Assembly (NCBI RefSeq): GCF_900109465.1 | Contig: NZ_FOAZ01000004.1 | Location: forward strand, 434,001 to 498,000 | From: Streptacidiphilus jiangxiensis | GTDB taxonomy: Bacteria > Actinomycetota > Actinomycetes > Streptomycetales > Streptomycetaceae | Direction of reading: 5' to 3' | Length of the DNA stretch: 64,000 nucleotides | Part shown: positions 44,201-53,325 of the stretch, piece after piece | Layout: every line of letters begins with the position of its first letter | How positions within the stretch are numbered: the first letter of the stretch is position 1 | Made by a program: the position numbers and the translations under genes | The notes under the pieces: model-generated | Told to the model about the DNA's origin: nothing | What the model saw: only the letters and a program-made list of their open reading frames with translations | Database searches by the model: none

Positions 44201-46011
44201 TCCTGCCACCGGTATCCGCGCGGCGTGACGAAGCGTCCGGCGATCTCGCGCGAGGCGGTGTTGCCGACGGTCACCACGGTGAACATGTCCACCTCGGTCG
44301 GGTCCAGGGTCGCCAGCGTGGTGACCTTGTGCCACTCGTCCGGGCGGGAGACGCTGCGGGCGATGCCGACCGGTGTGGTGGGCGCCTCGCGGTGCTCGGC
44401 GAGGATGGACAGCGCCTTGGGCAGCTGCCAGTCGCGGGCGCGGCTGCGCGGGTTGTAGAAGGTGACGACGAGGTCCGCCTCGGCCGCCGCGCGGACGCGG
44501 CGCTCGATGACCTCCCACGGGGTGTGCAGGTCGGAGAGGCTGATCGAGACGTGGTCGTGCCCGAGCGGCGCGCCCAGCAGCGAGGCCGCGGCCATCGCGG
44601 CGGTGACGCCGGGGACGCCGACGACGTCGATGTCGGCGCCCGCCTCCGCCAGCGCAGGGGAGGCCATCGCGTAGACGCCCGCGTCGCCGCTGCCGATCAG
44701 CGCGACCGCCAGGCCCTGCTGAGCGAGGCGCACCGCGCTGCGGGCGCGCTCCTCCTCCGCGCCGAGGCCGGTGGCCTCGATGCGGACGCCGGGGCGGAGC
44801 AGGTCGCGGATCTGGTCGACGTACTGGTCCAGGCCCACGATGACGGCGGCACGGCGCAGTTCGGCGCGGGCGCGGTCGGTGAGCAGGTCACGCGCACCGG
44901 GGCCGAGCCCGACGATGGCGAGCCGGCCGCGCACCGGGCGGCGGGCGACGGCGACGGTGGCCATCGCGGCGCGGCCATCGGGCGTCGACTTCCGCTTGGG
45001 GACCAGCAGTTCGCTCGCCTCGGCGGCGAGCAGCGCGGCGGCCTCGGCGACGCTCGGCGTGCCGACGGCCGCGAGCGGCGCGTCCGACGGGTTGGGAACG
45101 GTGACGGCGGCCAGCTCCTCGGCGGTGAAGAACTGCACGGGGACGCCGAGTTCGGCGGCGGCCGCGAGCAGGCCGGGCTCCTCGGCCTTGGCGTCGACGC
45201 TGGCGAGGCTGCGCAGCGAGCGCGCGTCCAGGCCCGCGTCGGCCAGGGCGGCGCGGACCAGGCCGAGGATCTCCTCGGTCGGCGCGCCCTTGCTGGCGCC
45301 CACGCCGACGACCAGGCTCGGCGTGAACAGCCGCACGGTGGGCACGCCGCCCGGGCGCGCGGCGGCGTCGGCGGCAGCGCCATGACGGGCGGTGCCGTCC
45401 TCGCCGTCGGATGCGACGGGAGGCGCGGATTCCGCCGGGGCGGGCGCCGGCGCGAGCGCGTCACCGATCACGATGGTCGGGGCGTCTGCGGCGGCGTCCG
45501 GCGAGACGTTGTCGGGCAGGGCCGGGAGCGGGAAGAGCTCCGCGCCGACCAGGCGCACCGGGGAGCCGTCCAGCAGGGCGCGGCTGACCGCGGCGAGGTC
45601 GCCGGAGACCGGCAGCCCGAGGGTGTCCAGGCCGGGGACGTCGGTGGCGTCGGTCGCGGTGGTGACGACGGCCTGCGCGTCCAGTGCGGCGGCGACGCGC
45701 GTGGCGAGCGCGTTCGCGCCGCCCTCGTGGCCGCCGACCAGCGCGACGGCGAAGCGGCGTGCCTCGTCGACGCAGACCACGCCGGGGTCGGTGTGCTTGT
45801 CCGAGCCCTCGGCGGCCAGCAGCGGCGCGAGCAGGCGGACGGTCGCGCCGGTGGCCAGGAAGCAGACCAGTTGGGCGCACTCGGCGAAGGCGGCGCGGAC
45901 GGCGTCGCCGACCGGACTCTCGTAGACGCGGCAGTCGTCGGGCCCGAGGGCCTCGGCGAGCTGCGTGGCGGCCTGGCGGCCTGCGGCGGTGGCGGCGATC
46001 AGGCCGATCAC
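44197..46011 (-). CDS. cobJ: CbiG-CobJ fusion: precorrin-3B C17-methyltransferase
   Basis: A 604-residue fusion. Residues 1-200 resemble CbiG N-terminal/central regions (LVCFLATGATVRLLAPLL, VVCVDEARRFAVALVGGHEG), about 230-345 the CbiG C-terminal domain (LVVGVGASKGAPTEEI), and 370-604 the SAM-binding CobJ methyltransferase (IVGLGPGARDLLT, ALIGSGDAGVYAMA, PGVTAAMAAASLLGAPLGHD). CobJ methylates C-17 during ring contraction; CbiG opens the lactone and releases C2 in the anaerobic-type route. GTG 46011 overlaps the cobL stop (GTGA). The Ala/Pro-rich linker near 200-230 separates the domains. Confidence 0.93.
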   Translation of the reverse strand: MIGLIAATAAGRQAATQLAEALGPDDCRVYESPVGDAVRAAFAECAQLVCFLATGATVRLLAPLLAAEGSDKHTDPGVVCVDEARRFAVALVGGHEGGANALATRVAAALDAQAVVTTATDATDVPGLDTLGLPVSGDLAAVSRALLDGSPVRLVGAELFPLPALPDNVSPDAAADAPTIVIGDALAPAPAPAESAPPVASDGEDGTARHGAAADAAARPGGVPTVRLFTPSLVVGVGASKGAPTEEILGLVRAALADAGLDARSLRSLASVDAKAEEPGLLAAAAELGVPVQFFTAEELAAVTVPNPSDAPLAAVGTPSVAEAAALLAAEASELLVPKRKSTPDGRAAMATVAVARRPVRGRLAIVGLGPGARDLLTDRARAELRRAAVIVGLDQYVDQIRDLLRPGVRIEATGLGAEEERARSAVRLAQQGLAVALIGSGDAGVYAMASPALAEAGADIDVVGVPGVTAAMAAASLLGAPLGHDHVSISLSDLHTPWEVIERRVRAAAEADLVVTFYNPRSRARDWQLPKALSILAEHREAPTTPVGIARSVSRPDEWHKVTTLATLDPTEVDMFTVVTVGNTASREIAGRFVTPRGYRWQE

Positions 46012-47291
46012 GTCGATACTCCCTGGGAGACGTTTGCTGTGGCGGGGCCCGCTGCGACGGGACGCAGACCCCAGAGGACGAAGACGGGGTTGGTGGCGGC
46101 GAGCCGGGTGACATCACCGGGCAGCGGCGCCAGCCGGTTGGCCTGCAACTGCACGCCCTCGACGGTCAGTCCGGCCGCCAGCAGGGCGCGCCGGGCCTCC
46201 GGCACGCGGTCGAGCGCGGCGAGGGTGACCACGACGGTGCGGCGGGCGCGGGCCGCGGCCAGGGCGACCACGTCGGCCAGGTCCGCGCCGCCTCCGCCGA
46301 CGAACACGGCGTCGGGGTCCGGCAGATCGGCCAGCGCCTCGGGGGCGTGGCCGTGGACGACGGCGACGGCGTGCGCGACGCCGTGGGCGGCGGCGTTGGC
46401 GCGGATGCGCTCCACGCCGTCCGCGGCGCGTTCGACGGCGACGGCCGCCGCGCCCAGGCGCGCGCACTCGACGGCGACGGAGCCGCTGCCCGCGCCCACG
46501 TCCCAGACCAGTTCGCCGAGGCGCGGACCGAGCCGGGCCAGCGCCACGGCGCGGACCTCCGCCTTGGTGAGCATCGCGTCGCGGTGCGCGAAGGCGGACT
46601 CCGGCAGCGCCCAGCCGCCCTCCGGCGGGCCGGGGTGGCCGGCGACGGAGCGCATGGCGGTGGCGACCGGTGCGGCGGTGTCGGCCAGGCAGAGCACGAC
46701 GTTGACGACGGGCCAGTCGCGGGCGGCGGCTTCGGCGGGCGTCAGCTCCACCAGGGCCTCGGCGGGGCCGCCGAGGTCGGTGGCGACGACGAGGCGGCGG
46801 TGCAGGCCGGGCATGGCCGTGAGGGCGGCGCCGATCTCGGCCGGGCCGGCGCCGGGTGCGGTGAGCACGGCGACCTTGGGTTGCGCGCGGCAGATGTTGA
46901 GCGCCGGGCGCGGGTCGCGGCCGTGGGCGCTGACGACGACGGCGTCGTCCCATGGCACGCCGAGGCGGGCGAAGGCCTGCGCGATGCTGCTCACGCCGGG
47001 GCGCACGTCGAGCGCGTCCGCGCCGAAGCGTTCGGCCAGGGAGCGGACGATGCCGAAGAAGCCGGGGTCGCCGGAGGCGAGGACGAGGACGCGGGCGTCC
47101 GGGTCCTTGGCCAGAAGCGCGGCGACGGTGTCGAGCGCGGGCGCGAGCGGCCCGAGCGCGAGCGCGCGGTCGGCGGGTACGCCTGCCGCATCGAGGTGGC
47201 GGCGGGCGCCGATGACGAGGTCCGCCGCGTTGACGAGAGCGGCGCTCTCGTCTGGGGGCGATGTTCCGATCTGTCCCAGGACGGTGATCAC
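46008..47291 (-). CDS. cobL: Precorrin-6Y C5,15-methyltransferase (decarboxylating)
   Basis: A 427-residue bifunctional enzyme that methylates C-5 and C-15 and decarboxylates the C-12 acetate chain. The N-terminal methyltransferase of the tetrapyrrole class carries VLASGDPGFFGIV and PGVSSIAQAFARLG. The C-terminal class I SAM domain carries WDVGAGSGSVAVE and VFVGGGGADLADV. GTG 47291 overlaps the cbiD stop (GTGA); the much longer open frame upstream is a shadow of cbiD. It lies within the coupled operon 1. Confidence 0.94.
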   Translation of the reverse strand: MITVLGQIGTSPPDESAALVNAADLVIGARRHLDAAGVPADRALALGPLAPALDTVAALLAKDPDARVLVLASGDPGFFGIVRSLAERFGADALDVRPGVSSIAQAFARLGVPWDDAVVVSAHGRDPRPALNICRAQPKVAVLTAPGAGPAEIGAALTAMPGLHRRLVVATDLGGPAEALVELTPAEAAARDWPVVNVVLCLADTAAPVATAMRSVAGHPGPPEGGWALPESAFAHRDAMLTKAEVRAVALARLGPRLGELVWDVGAGSGSVAVECARLGAAAVAVERAADGVERIRANAAAHGVAHAVAVVHGHAPEALADLPDPDAVFVGGGGADLADVVALAAARARRTVVVTLAALDRVPEARRALLAAGLTVEGVQLQANRLAPLPGDVTRLAATNPVFVLWGLRPVAAGPATANVSQGVST

Positions 47292-48424
47292 GGCAGCAGA
47301 ACACCGCCCGTCGACGCGATCACTGCTCTCCCGGTGAAGTCCACCATCGCGACCTCGGACGCGAGCCGGCCCTCCGAGAAGCGCGTCATCACGTCCGCGA
47401 CCCGCTCGCACAGCAGCAGCCCGGCGGGGGCCAGCACCCCGGCCGCGTCCCAGAGTTCGTACGCGTGCCGGGCCGTGTTCGCCGCGGCCACCGCCGCCAC
47501 GACCTCGGCCGGCGTGCCCACCTCGGCCGTGATCTCGGCCAGCACGTTCGTGTCCACCTTCGAGCGCGTGTAGTGCGTCATCAGCACGCCCGCCGCCAGC
47601 TTGGTCAGCTTGCCGACCATGCCGACGAAGACCGCGCGCTCCATGCCGCCCTCCACGGCGCGCCGCAGCGCGGCGCCGGTGAAGTCGCCGACCTCGACGA
47701 AGCAGACGTCGGGCAGCGAGGGGATCAGCGCCATCGCGCCCTTCTCGGTGCGCCCGCCCGTGCACAGCACGATCGCCGTCTCGCCCTGCGCGGCCGCGAC
47801 GGAGACCGCCTGCTCGACCGAGGCCCGCCAGGAGGCGGTGGAGAACGGCCGGACGATGCCGGTGGTGCCGAGGATCGAGATGCCGCCGAGGATGCCGAGC
47901 TTGGCGTTGGTGGTCTTGCGCGCCCGGATCTCGCCGTCCGGCACGCTGATCGTCACGTCGACGCCGCGCGTGGCCACGTCCACGACCTCGCCGACGGCCT
48001 GAGTGATCATCGCGCGCGGCACCGGGTTGATGGCCGGACCGCCGACCTCCAGGCCCAGGCCGGGCTTGGTCACCACGCCGACGCCGACACCGCCGTGCAG
48101 CTCGATGCCCGGCTCCTCGCGCCAGGCGACGGTCGCGGTCAGGTGGGCGCCGTGGGTCACGTCCGGGTCGTCCCCGGCGTCCTTGACCACGACCGCCTCC
48201 GCCCGCCCCGGGCGCAGCAGTTCGCACCGCTCGACGGCGAAGCCGACCCGGTTGCCGGACGGCAGCGCGACGTCGACCTGCTGCTGCGGCTCACCACCGA
48301 CGAGCATCAGCGCCGCCGCGCGCGCGGCGGCCGAGGCACAGGTGCCCGTCGTCCAGCCGCTGCGCAGCGGCCCCTGGCGCACCTTCATGGTGCGCGGAAG
48401 ATCCGGCTCCCGCAGCTCAGCCAT
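47288..48424 (-). CDS. cbiD: Cobalt-precorrin-5B (C1)-methyltransferase
   Basis: A 378-residue CbiD, the C-1 methyltransferase of the anaerobic-type pathway that takes the place of CobF. Recognised by SGWTTGTCASAAARAAALML at the start, GPAINPVPRAMI, LGILGGISILGTTGIVRPFS and VGMVGKLTKLAAGVLMTHY. ATG 48424 overlaps the end of cobM by eight bases and its TGA overlaps the cobL GTG. Presence of CbiD instead of CobF is one mark of the hybrid pathway here. Confidence 0.95.
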   Translation of the reverse strand: MAELREPDLPRTMKVRQGPLRSGWTTGTCASAAARAAALMLVGGEPQQQVDVALPSGNRVGFAVERCELLRPGRAEAVVVKDAGDDPDVTHGAHLTATVAWREEPGIELHGGVGVGVVTKPGLGLEVGGPAINPVPRAMITQAVGEVVDVATRGVDVTISVPDGEIRARKTTNAKLGILGGISILGTTGIVRPFSTASWRASVEQAVSVAAAQGETAIVLCTGGRTEKGAMALIPSLPDVCFVEVGDFTGAALRRAVEGGMERAVFVGMVGKLTKLAAGVLMTHYTRSKVDTNVLAEITAEVGTPAEVVAAVAAANTARHAYELWDAAGVLAPAGLLLCERVADVMTRFSEGRLASEVAMVDFTGRAVIASTGGVLLP

Positions 48425-49289
48425 GACCGTGGCCGGCGGCGGCCGTCGAGGGATCGGCCGTCACCGGCGAGGCGCCCTCGGTGCGCAGCTGCCTGCGGGC
48501 GGAGCGGTCGGCCTTGCGGAAGGTGTGGAAGTGGCCGGGGTGGTAGAGGTGGGAGCGGGTGCCGTGGGCGCCGAGCGCGGGCCCGACCAGGAACAGCGTG
48601 TGCTTCCACAGCTTGTGCTCCTTCACCGTCGCCTCCAGCGTGGCGATGGTGCAGGTCAGCAGCAGTTCCTCGGGCCAGGTGGCCTGGTGGGCCACCACGA
48701 CGGGCGTCTCGGGCGCGTAGCCGCCCTCCAGCAGCTCTTCGACCAGCTGCTTGCTGCGGGCCGCCGAGAGGAAGATCGCCATGGTGGTGCCGTGGCGGGC
48801 GAACTCGCGCACCTCCTCACCCGGCGGCATCGGCGTCTTGCCGCCGCCCAGCCGGGTCAGGATGACGCTCTGGGCGACCTCCGGGATCGTCAGCTCCCGC
48901 TGCGCGAGCGCGGCGACGGCGGAGAAGGAGGAGACACCGGGGATGATCTCGGTCGCGAGGCCAAGGTCGCGGCAGCGCTCCAACTGCTCCTGCACGGCGC
49001 CCCAGAGCGACGGGTCGCCGGAGTGGATGCGGGCGACCTTGATCCCCTCCTGCGCGGCGCGCTGGTAGACGTCGAGCACGGCCTCCATCGGGACCAGCGA
49101 GGAGTCGAGGATCTCCGCGCCCTCGCGGGCGTGCTGGAGCACCTCCTCCTGGACCAGGCTCGCGGCCCAGATCACCACGTCGGCCTCGGCGATGGCGCGG
49201 GCGGCGCGGAAGGTCAGCAGGTCGGCGGCGCCGGGGCCGGCCCCGACGAAGGTGACCTTGCCCGTGGTCAGGGCAGTCGAGTCGCTCAC
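48417..49289 (-). CDS. cobM: Precorrin-4 C11-methyltransferase
   Basis: A 290-residue SAM-dependent methyltransferase adding the C-11 methyl group. Motifs VTFVGAGPGAADLLTFRAAR, VIWAASLV, IHSGDPSLWGAVQEQ and IIPGVSSFSAVAALAQREL are characteristic of CobM/CbiF. The C-terminal 30 residues (TFRKADRSARRQLRTEG onwards) extend beyond the family core and end in HGHG. GTG 49289 overlaps the cobI stop (GTGA). Confidence 0.95.
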   Translation of the reverse strand: MSDSTALTTGKVTFVGAGPGAADLLTFRAARAIAEADVVIWAASLVQEEVLQHAREGAEILDSSLVPMEAVLDVYQRAAQEGIKVARIHSGDPSLWGAVQEQLERCRDLGLATEIIPGVSSFSAVAALAQRELTIPEVAQSVILTRLGGGKTPMPPGEEVREFARHGTTMAIFLSAARSKQLVEELLEGGYAPETPVVVAHQATWPEELLLTCTIATLEATVKEHKLWKHTLFLVGPALGAHGTRSHLYHPGHFHTFRKADRSARRQLRTEGASPVTADPSTAAAGHGHG

Positions 49290-50035
49290 AGCTTTCCCCC
49301 TCGGCCTTCGCGTCGCACCGGGGCGATCAGCGTGGACAGATACGGCAGTTCGGCGGGCAGCGGCGTTCCGGCGGCGCTGACCTGCTCGTTCGTCAGGCCG
49401 AGCGCGGCGCCCCAGACGGCGTCGCCCTCCCGGCCGGATTCGCGCAGGGCGGCGGCGACCTGCTCGGCGAAGCGGCCGAACTTGTAGGCGACGACGGTGC
49501 CGGGGCCGGCCAGGGCCTCCTTCAGCACCTCGGCGCCCGCGGTGACGGGCACCAGCGTCAGCGGCTCGGTGCCCTCGGCGAGGACGGTGCCGCTGCGGGC
49601 GGCGAGGTCCTGCATGGCGGTGATGCCGGGGACGGTCTCGACCGTCAGGTCGGCGACGAGCTCGCGCAGCGTGTGGGCCAGATAGGTGAAGGTGGAGTAC
49701 ACGTTCGGGTCACCGATCGTCGCGAAGGCGACTGTCGCGCCGTCACTCCCGCGCAGCAGCTCGGCGACCTGTGCCCCGGCCGCGTCCCAGGCGGCCTCGC
49801 GCCGGGCCCGGTCCTCGCGCTCGTTCAGGGCGAACACCACCCGGACGATCTTCGCGGCGTCGGCGTGGTGGCGCACGGTGGCCTCGGCCCGCCCGACCTC
49901 GCCGGTGTCCATGACCGGCACGACCACCACGTCCGCCTCGCGCAGTACGCGCACGGCCTTGACGGTGACGAGTTCGGGATCACCCGGGCCCATGCCCACG
50001 CCGACCAGGCGGGGGCCAGACGCGCGTTCGCGCAC
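49286..50035 (-). CDS. cobI: Precorrin-2 C20-methyltransferase
   Basis: First gene of cobalamin operon 1; methylates C-20 of precorrin-2 with SAM. The 249-residue protein shows VGVGMGPGDPELVTVKAVRV, ADVVVVPVMDTG, FATIGDPNVYSTFTYL and VPGITAMQDLAA. GTG at 50035 is chosen over GTG 50050 because the latter is itself part of GTGAGGAC, the Shine-Dalgarno sequence at the end of the riboswitch; from 50035 the AGGA spacing is eight bases. Expression should therefore be shut off when cobalamin is plentiful. Confidence 0.94.
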   Translation of the reverse strand: MRERASGPRLVGVGMGPGDPELVTVKAVRVLREADVVVVPVMDTGEVGRAEATVRHHADAAKIVRVVFALNEREDRARREAAWDAAGAQVAELLRGSDGATVAFATIGDPNVYSTFTYLAHTLRELVADLTVETVPGITAMQDLAARSGTVLAEGTEPLTLVPVTAGAEVLKEALAGPGTVVAYKFGRFAEQVAAALRESGREGDAVWGAALGLTNEQVSAAGTPLPAELPYLSTLIAPVRREGRGGKL

Positions 50036-50042
50036 GGCAGCA

Positions 50043-50240
50043 GTCCTCACTCGGGGTCCGCGCCCCGGCTCGTGGTGACGGCGGCCAGAGTTCCTGGCTC
50101 ACGGGACGGCCTCACGCCTCCCGCTGACAGTGGCGGGACCGCGCCGGATTCGCACCGGACTTCCTCGTCATTGCCGCCGTTTGAAGTGAACAAGCAACAA
50201 GCAGAGCCAGTTCTTCTCAGGTCGTGAAATCCCACCATGC
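50043..50240 (-). ncRNA. Cobalamin riboswitch controlling operon 1
   Basis: Read on the minus strand the leader contains the conserved core GGTGCGAATCCGG, the GCCACTG element (50128-50134 on the plus strand), and the B12 box GAGCCAGGAA (50091-50100). A hairpin CGGGG-CGCGGA-CCCCG follows and then GTGAGGAC, the cobI ribosome site. The layout (receptor, kissing-loop-type hairpin, Shine-Dalgarno) indicates translational shut-off when adenosylcobalamin binds. The 5' limit is set by CATGGTGGGAT, shared with the second riboswitch, and is approximate. Confidence 0.92.
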
Positions 50241-50448
50241 TGCGCGTATGGCAGTCAACCGGACCTGTTGTGTGCTGAGCCACGTCTGCGCGCCGCAGCG
50301 GCCCGGCGCCCACCAGCCGAGCTCCCGTTCGGTCCAGTGCGCGCAGCACCAGCAAGCCGCTCGCTGTGATCCGCGCGAGGGGGTCTGGTGAGGTGTTCAC
50401 GTCTCTGCTGTGATGGGCCGCGTCGCTGGTTCTCGGGCAGGGGGACGC
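50241..50448. other. Divergent gap between riboswitch 1 and the TIR gene
   Basis: No gene is supported. It must contain the start of operon 1 transcription (minus strand) and the promoter of the TIR/NB-ARC gene (plus strand). I find no strong palindrome or consensus promoter. Confidence 0.5.
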
Positions 50449-52899
50449 ATGGCCGACGGTGCCGACGAAAAAACGGTGCGCTTCTTCATCAGCCACGCCG
50501 GTCCGGATCGGGCCTGGGCCGAGTGGGTCGCCTGGCAGTTGGAGGAGGCGGGGTACCTCACGGAGCTGGACTGCTGGGATTGGGGTGCGGGGGACAACTT
50601 CATTCTCAGGATGAACCAGGCTCTCGAGCGCGGCCGACTACTGGCGCTGTTCTCTGCGGCCTACTTCGACCCCAAGCGCTTCACCACAGAGGAATGGAGT
50701 GCCGTGCTGGCTGCGCGGGGCGGACTCGTGGCCGTCCGTCTCGACACCGCTGAAGCCCCTCCCCTTCTTCGTTCCGTTCTCGCCACCGATATCCACGGCC
50801 TCGACGAGAGGCAGGCGCGCGCCGCACTCCTGCAGGCCGTGGAGGGTCCAAGGCGGCCCGAACGATCCCCGGGGTTCCCCTTGTCCGATGCGACTGGACG
50901 TTTGACCGACCGGGGCCGGACCCACCCGCGTCTTCCCGGTACGTTGCCCGCTGTCTGGAACCTGCCCCCGCGCAACCCGGGTTTCACCGGGCGTGAGCCG
51001 CTTCTGCTCGGACTGCGCGAAGCCTTGACTTCCAACGCGACGGTGGCCGTGAAGGCGATGCACGGACGGGGCGGTATCGGCAAGACGCAACTGACGATCG
51101 AGTACGCCTACCGTTCCGCCAGTGACTACGACCTCGCCTGGTGGGTCAACGCCGAGGATCCCGCACTGGTCCCGGACCAGTTGGCCGAGCTCGCGACGCG
51201 ATTGGGCTTAGCGGTGCCTGATGACCCGACCTCGGTCGCGTGCGATGCCTTGATTCAGGAACTGCGTTCCACAGACCGCTGGTTGCTCGTCTTCGACAAC
51301 GCCGAGGAGCCCGCGTCGCTGGCCCCCTGCCTGCCGGGCGGCGCCGGGCACGTGCTCATCACGTCGCGGAACCCCCACTGGAGCGGGCTGGCGGCCACGC
51401 TCGAAGTCGACACCTTCACGCCAGACGAGTCGACAGCGCTCCTGCGATCTCGTGTCGCCGTCCTCAACGAGCCGGAAGCGGCGATGCTCGCGGCGACCCT
51501 GGAGAATCTGCCGCTCGCGTTGGTCCAGGCCGCCGGAGTTCTCCTGGACGGGGTCACCCTTGGCGAGTACCACGAGCTGCTCCGGCGGCAGGCCGCCGAG
51601 GTCCTCGGGGAGGGGCGGCCCATTGGCTACCCCATCTCACTCGCAGCTCAGATCCGCCTCAGCGCCGAGCGTGTTCGTGCCGAGAGCCGGTCTGCCGCCG
51701 CACTGCTCGAGGCATGCGCGCTCCTGGCTCCGGATCCCTTCCCGCTGCATGCATGTACACAGCCGACGGACAGGCCCGGATCGGACATCGCCGAGCTTCT
51801 GACGAGTCCTCTGGCTCGGCAGAGGGCGCTTGGGTTGCTGAGCCGAAGCGGCCTTGCCCGGCTACAGGGCGGGGCCGTCCAACTGCACCGTCTCACTCAG
51901 GCCGTGGTGAGGGACCAGCTCGGTCGGGAGCAGTACACCGCTGCCGCGGGCGTCGCCGACAGTTTGCTGTCCGCCGCTTACCCGGGCGAGGTCAAGGACC
52001 CGTCCACCTGGCCCGCCTGGCCTGCTCTGCTGCCCCACCTGCTGGCCGTGGCTCCGGAAGCACTCAGCTCCGAACGGGCGAAGGACGCGGCCCTGGGTGC
52101 GTGCTGGTATTTGATGTCGCGTGGAAACGGTGCGAATGTCCTGGACCGGCTCCAGGAACTGCACCGAGAGTGGACGGACCTCCTCGGCAGCGACGACGTG
52201 CACGTGCTGAAGGCGGCCAACTGGCTTGCCCTGGCGTACTTCCGTACGGGCAGTCACACCCGTGCCCGCACGCTCGGCCAAGACACGCTCGAGCGCAGAC
52301 GGCGCGTTCTGGGGGAGAGCCATCCCGACACCCTGGGCAGTGCCAGTAATCTCACGAACTGGCTTGCCGCCTCCGGGGACGAGAGCGAGGCGTTCGCGCT
52401 GGAGCGTGACACGTTCGAGCGTGCACGTCGCGCTTTCGGTGAGGACCATCCGGCCACGCTCAACAGCGCGGCGAATCTGACATTGCGGTTCGCTGCCCTG
52501 GGGGACCTCGGGAGCGCGGCCGGGCTGGGCCGTGACGCTCTGGAGCGGCGCAGGCGCACACTCGGAGAGGATCATCCCGACGCGCTCACCATGGCCAGGG
52601 TCGTCTCCGAGATTCTTGCCGAGGTCGGCGACCTGCGGGAGGCAGCCGACCTCGCGAGGGACACGTTCGACCGCCAGCGCCGGGTTCTGGGCAGTGACCA
52701 TCCGGCTACGCTTCGAACAGCTCACAGTCTCGCCGGGCACCTTGCCGCGCTCGGTGAACACGCCGCTGTTCTGGACCTGGGCCGCGACACCCTTGAGCGG
52801 CGCCGACGCGTTCTGGGAGACGACCACCCCAGTACGCTCCTGAGTCTGCGTCTGGTGGAACGGTTTGAGGTGCCGAGCGGGAACACCACGGAAGGCTGA
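50449..52899 (+). CDS. TIR / NB-ARC / TPR (NLR-like) protein
   Basis: An 816-residue three-part protein. Residues 9-130 form a TIR domain ([44 protein letters not shown]) that keeps the candidate NAD-hydrolase Glu at 81/82. Residues about 180-480 form an NB-ARC STAND ATPase with P-loop GRGGIGKT (Lys at 212), [10 protein letters not shown] and HVLITSRN. Residues 595-800 carry five or so 42-residue kinesin-light-chain-type TPRs ([16 protein letters not shown] and variants). ATG 50449 follows CAGGGGGA. The architecture matches the TPR component of FxSxx-COOH systems and bacterial NLR-like immunity proteins; no FxSxx peptide or radical SAM partner is near. Confidence 0.88.
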   Translation: MADGADEKTVRFFISHAGPDRAWAEWVAWQLEEAGYLTELDCWDWGAGDNFILRMNQALERGRLLALFSAAYFDPKRFTTEEWSAVLAARGGLVAVRLDTAEAPPLLRSVLATDIHGLDERQARAALLQAVEGPRRPERSPGFPLSDATGRLTDRGRTHPRLPGTLPAVWNLPPRNPGFTGREPLLLGLREALTSNATVAVKAMHGRGGIGKTQLTIEYAYRSASDYDLAWWVNAEDPALVPDQLAELATRLGLAVPDDPTSVACDALIQELRSTDRWLLVFDNAEEPASLAPCLPGGAGHVLITSRNPHWSGLAATLEVDTFTPDESTALLRSRVAVLNEPEAAMLAATLENLPLALVQAAGVLLDGVTLGEYHELLRRQAAEVLGEGRPIGYPISLAAQIRLSAERVRAESRSAAALLEACALLAPDPFPLHACTQPTDRPGSDIAELLTSPLARQRALGLLSRSGLARLQGGAVQLHRLTQAVVRDQLGREQYTAAAGVADSLLSAAYPGEVKDPSTWPAWPALLPHLLAVAPEALSSERAKDAALGACWYLMSRGNGANVLDRLQELHREWTDLLGSDDVHVLKAANWLALAYFRTGSHTRARTLGQDTLERRRRVLGESHPDTLGSASNLTNWLAASGDESEAFALERDTFERARRAFGEDHPATLNSAANLTLRFAALGDLGSAAGLGRDALERRRRTLGEDHPDALTMARVVSEILAEVGDLREAADLARDTFDRQRRVLGSDHPATLRTAHSLAGHLAALGEHAAVLDLGRDTLERRRRVLGDDHPSTLLSLRLVERFEVPSGNTTEG

Positions 52900-52928
52900 G
52901 GCGTCAGCGGACGGCCACGGACGGGGCG

Positions 52929-53321
52929 TCAGTCGCGGATGTCCCCGTCGACGTAGACCCAGGCGCCGTCCTCGCGGCGGAAGCGGCTGTTCTCGTGCAG
53001 GATGCCGGTGGTCCGGCCCTCGCGGAAGTGGGCCCGGAACTCGACCGTGCCCTGCTGGTGGAACGGGCCGCCTTCGGTCGTGTCCACGATCTCGAGGCGC
53101 TCCCAGCGGAGGGCTGGCTCGAGGTCGATCGCCGGGGGACGGGTCTCCGGGGCCCAGGTGCGCAGCAGGTAGGGGACGTCCCGCCGGGCGAAGGCCGAGA
53201 AGCGGGAGCGCATCAGCGCCTCGGCGGTCGGGGCATGGGTGTTGCCCGCGTGGATGGGACCGCAGCAGAAGCCGTACGGGCGGCCGGTGCCGCAGGGGCA
53301 GGGAGCGGTGGGGCTGGTCAT
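52929..53321 (-). CDS. YchJ-family SEC-C zinc motif protein
   Basis: A 130-residue UPF0225/YchJ protein. The N-terminal PCPCGTGRPYGFCCGP is a SEC-C-like zinc-binding motif, followed by an NTF2-like domain (ALMRSRFSAFARRDVPYLLR, TVEFRAHFREGRTTGILHE, SRFRREDGAWVYVDG). The molecular function of YchJ is not established. Its ATG lies four bases after the cobB stop, so it appears to be the last gene of cobalamin operon 2, probably as a passenger. It is convergent with the TIR gene. Confidence 0.9.
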   Translation of the reverse strand: MTSPTAPCPCGTGRPYGFCCGPIHAGNTHAPTAEALMRSRFSAFARRDVPYLLRTWAPETRPPAIDLEPALRWERLEIVDTTEGGPFHQQGTVEFRAHFREGRTTGILHENSRFRREDGAWVYVDGDIRD

Positions 53322-53325
53322 GGGG

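Noticed and set aside
43939..47337. Open frame of 1132 codons on the plus strand across operon 1
   Set aside because: It is antisense to several well-recognised cob genes, has a low-complexity Arg/Ala/Gly/Gln composition and no domains; a normal side effect of very high GC third positions.
50449..52899. A complete FxSxx-COOH peptide-modification cluster
   Set aside because: Only the TIR/NB-ARC/TPR-like component is present; I found no small precursor ending in FxSxx and no radical SAM gene in the flanks.
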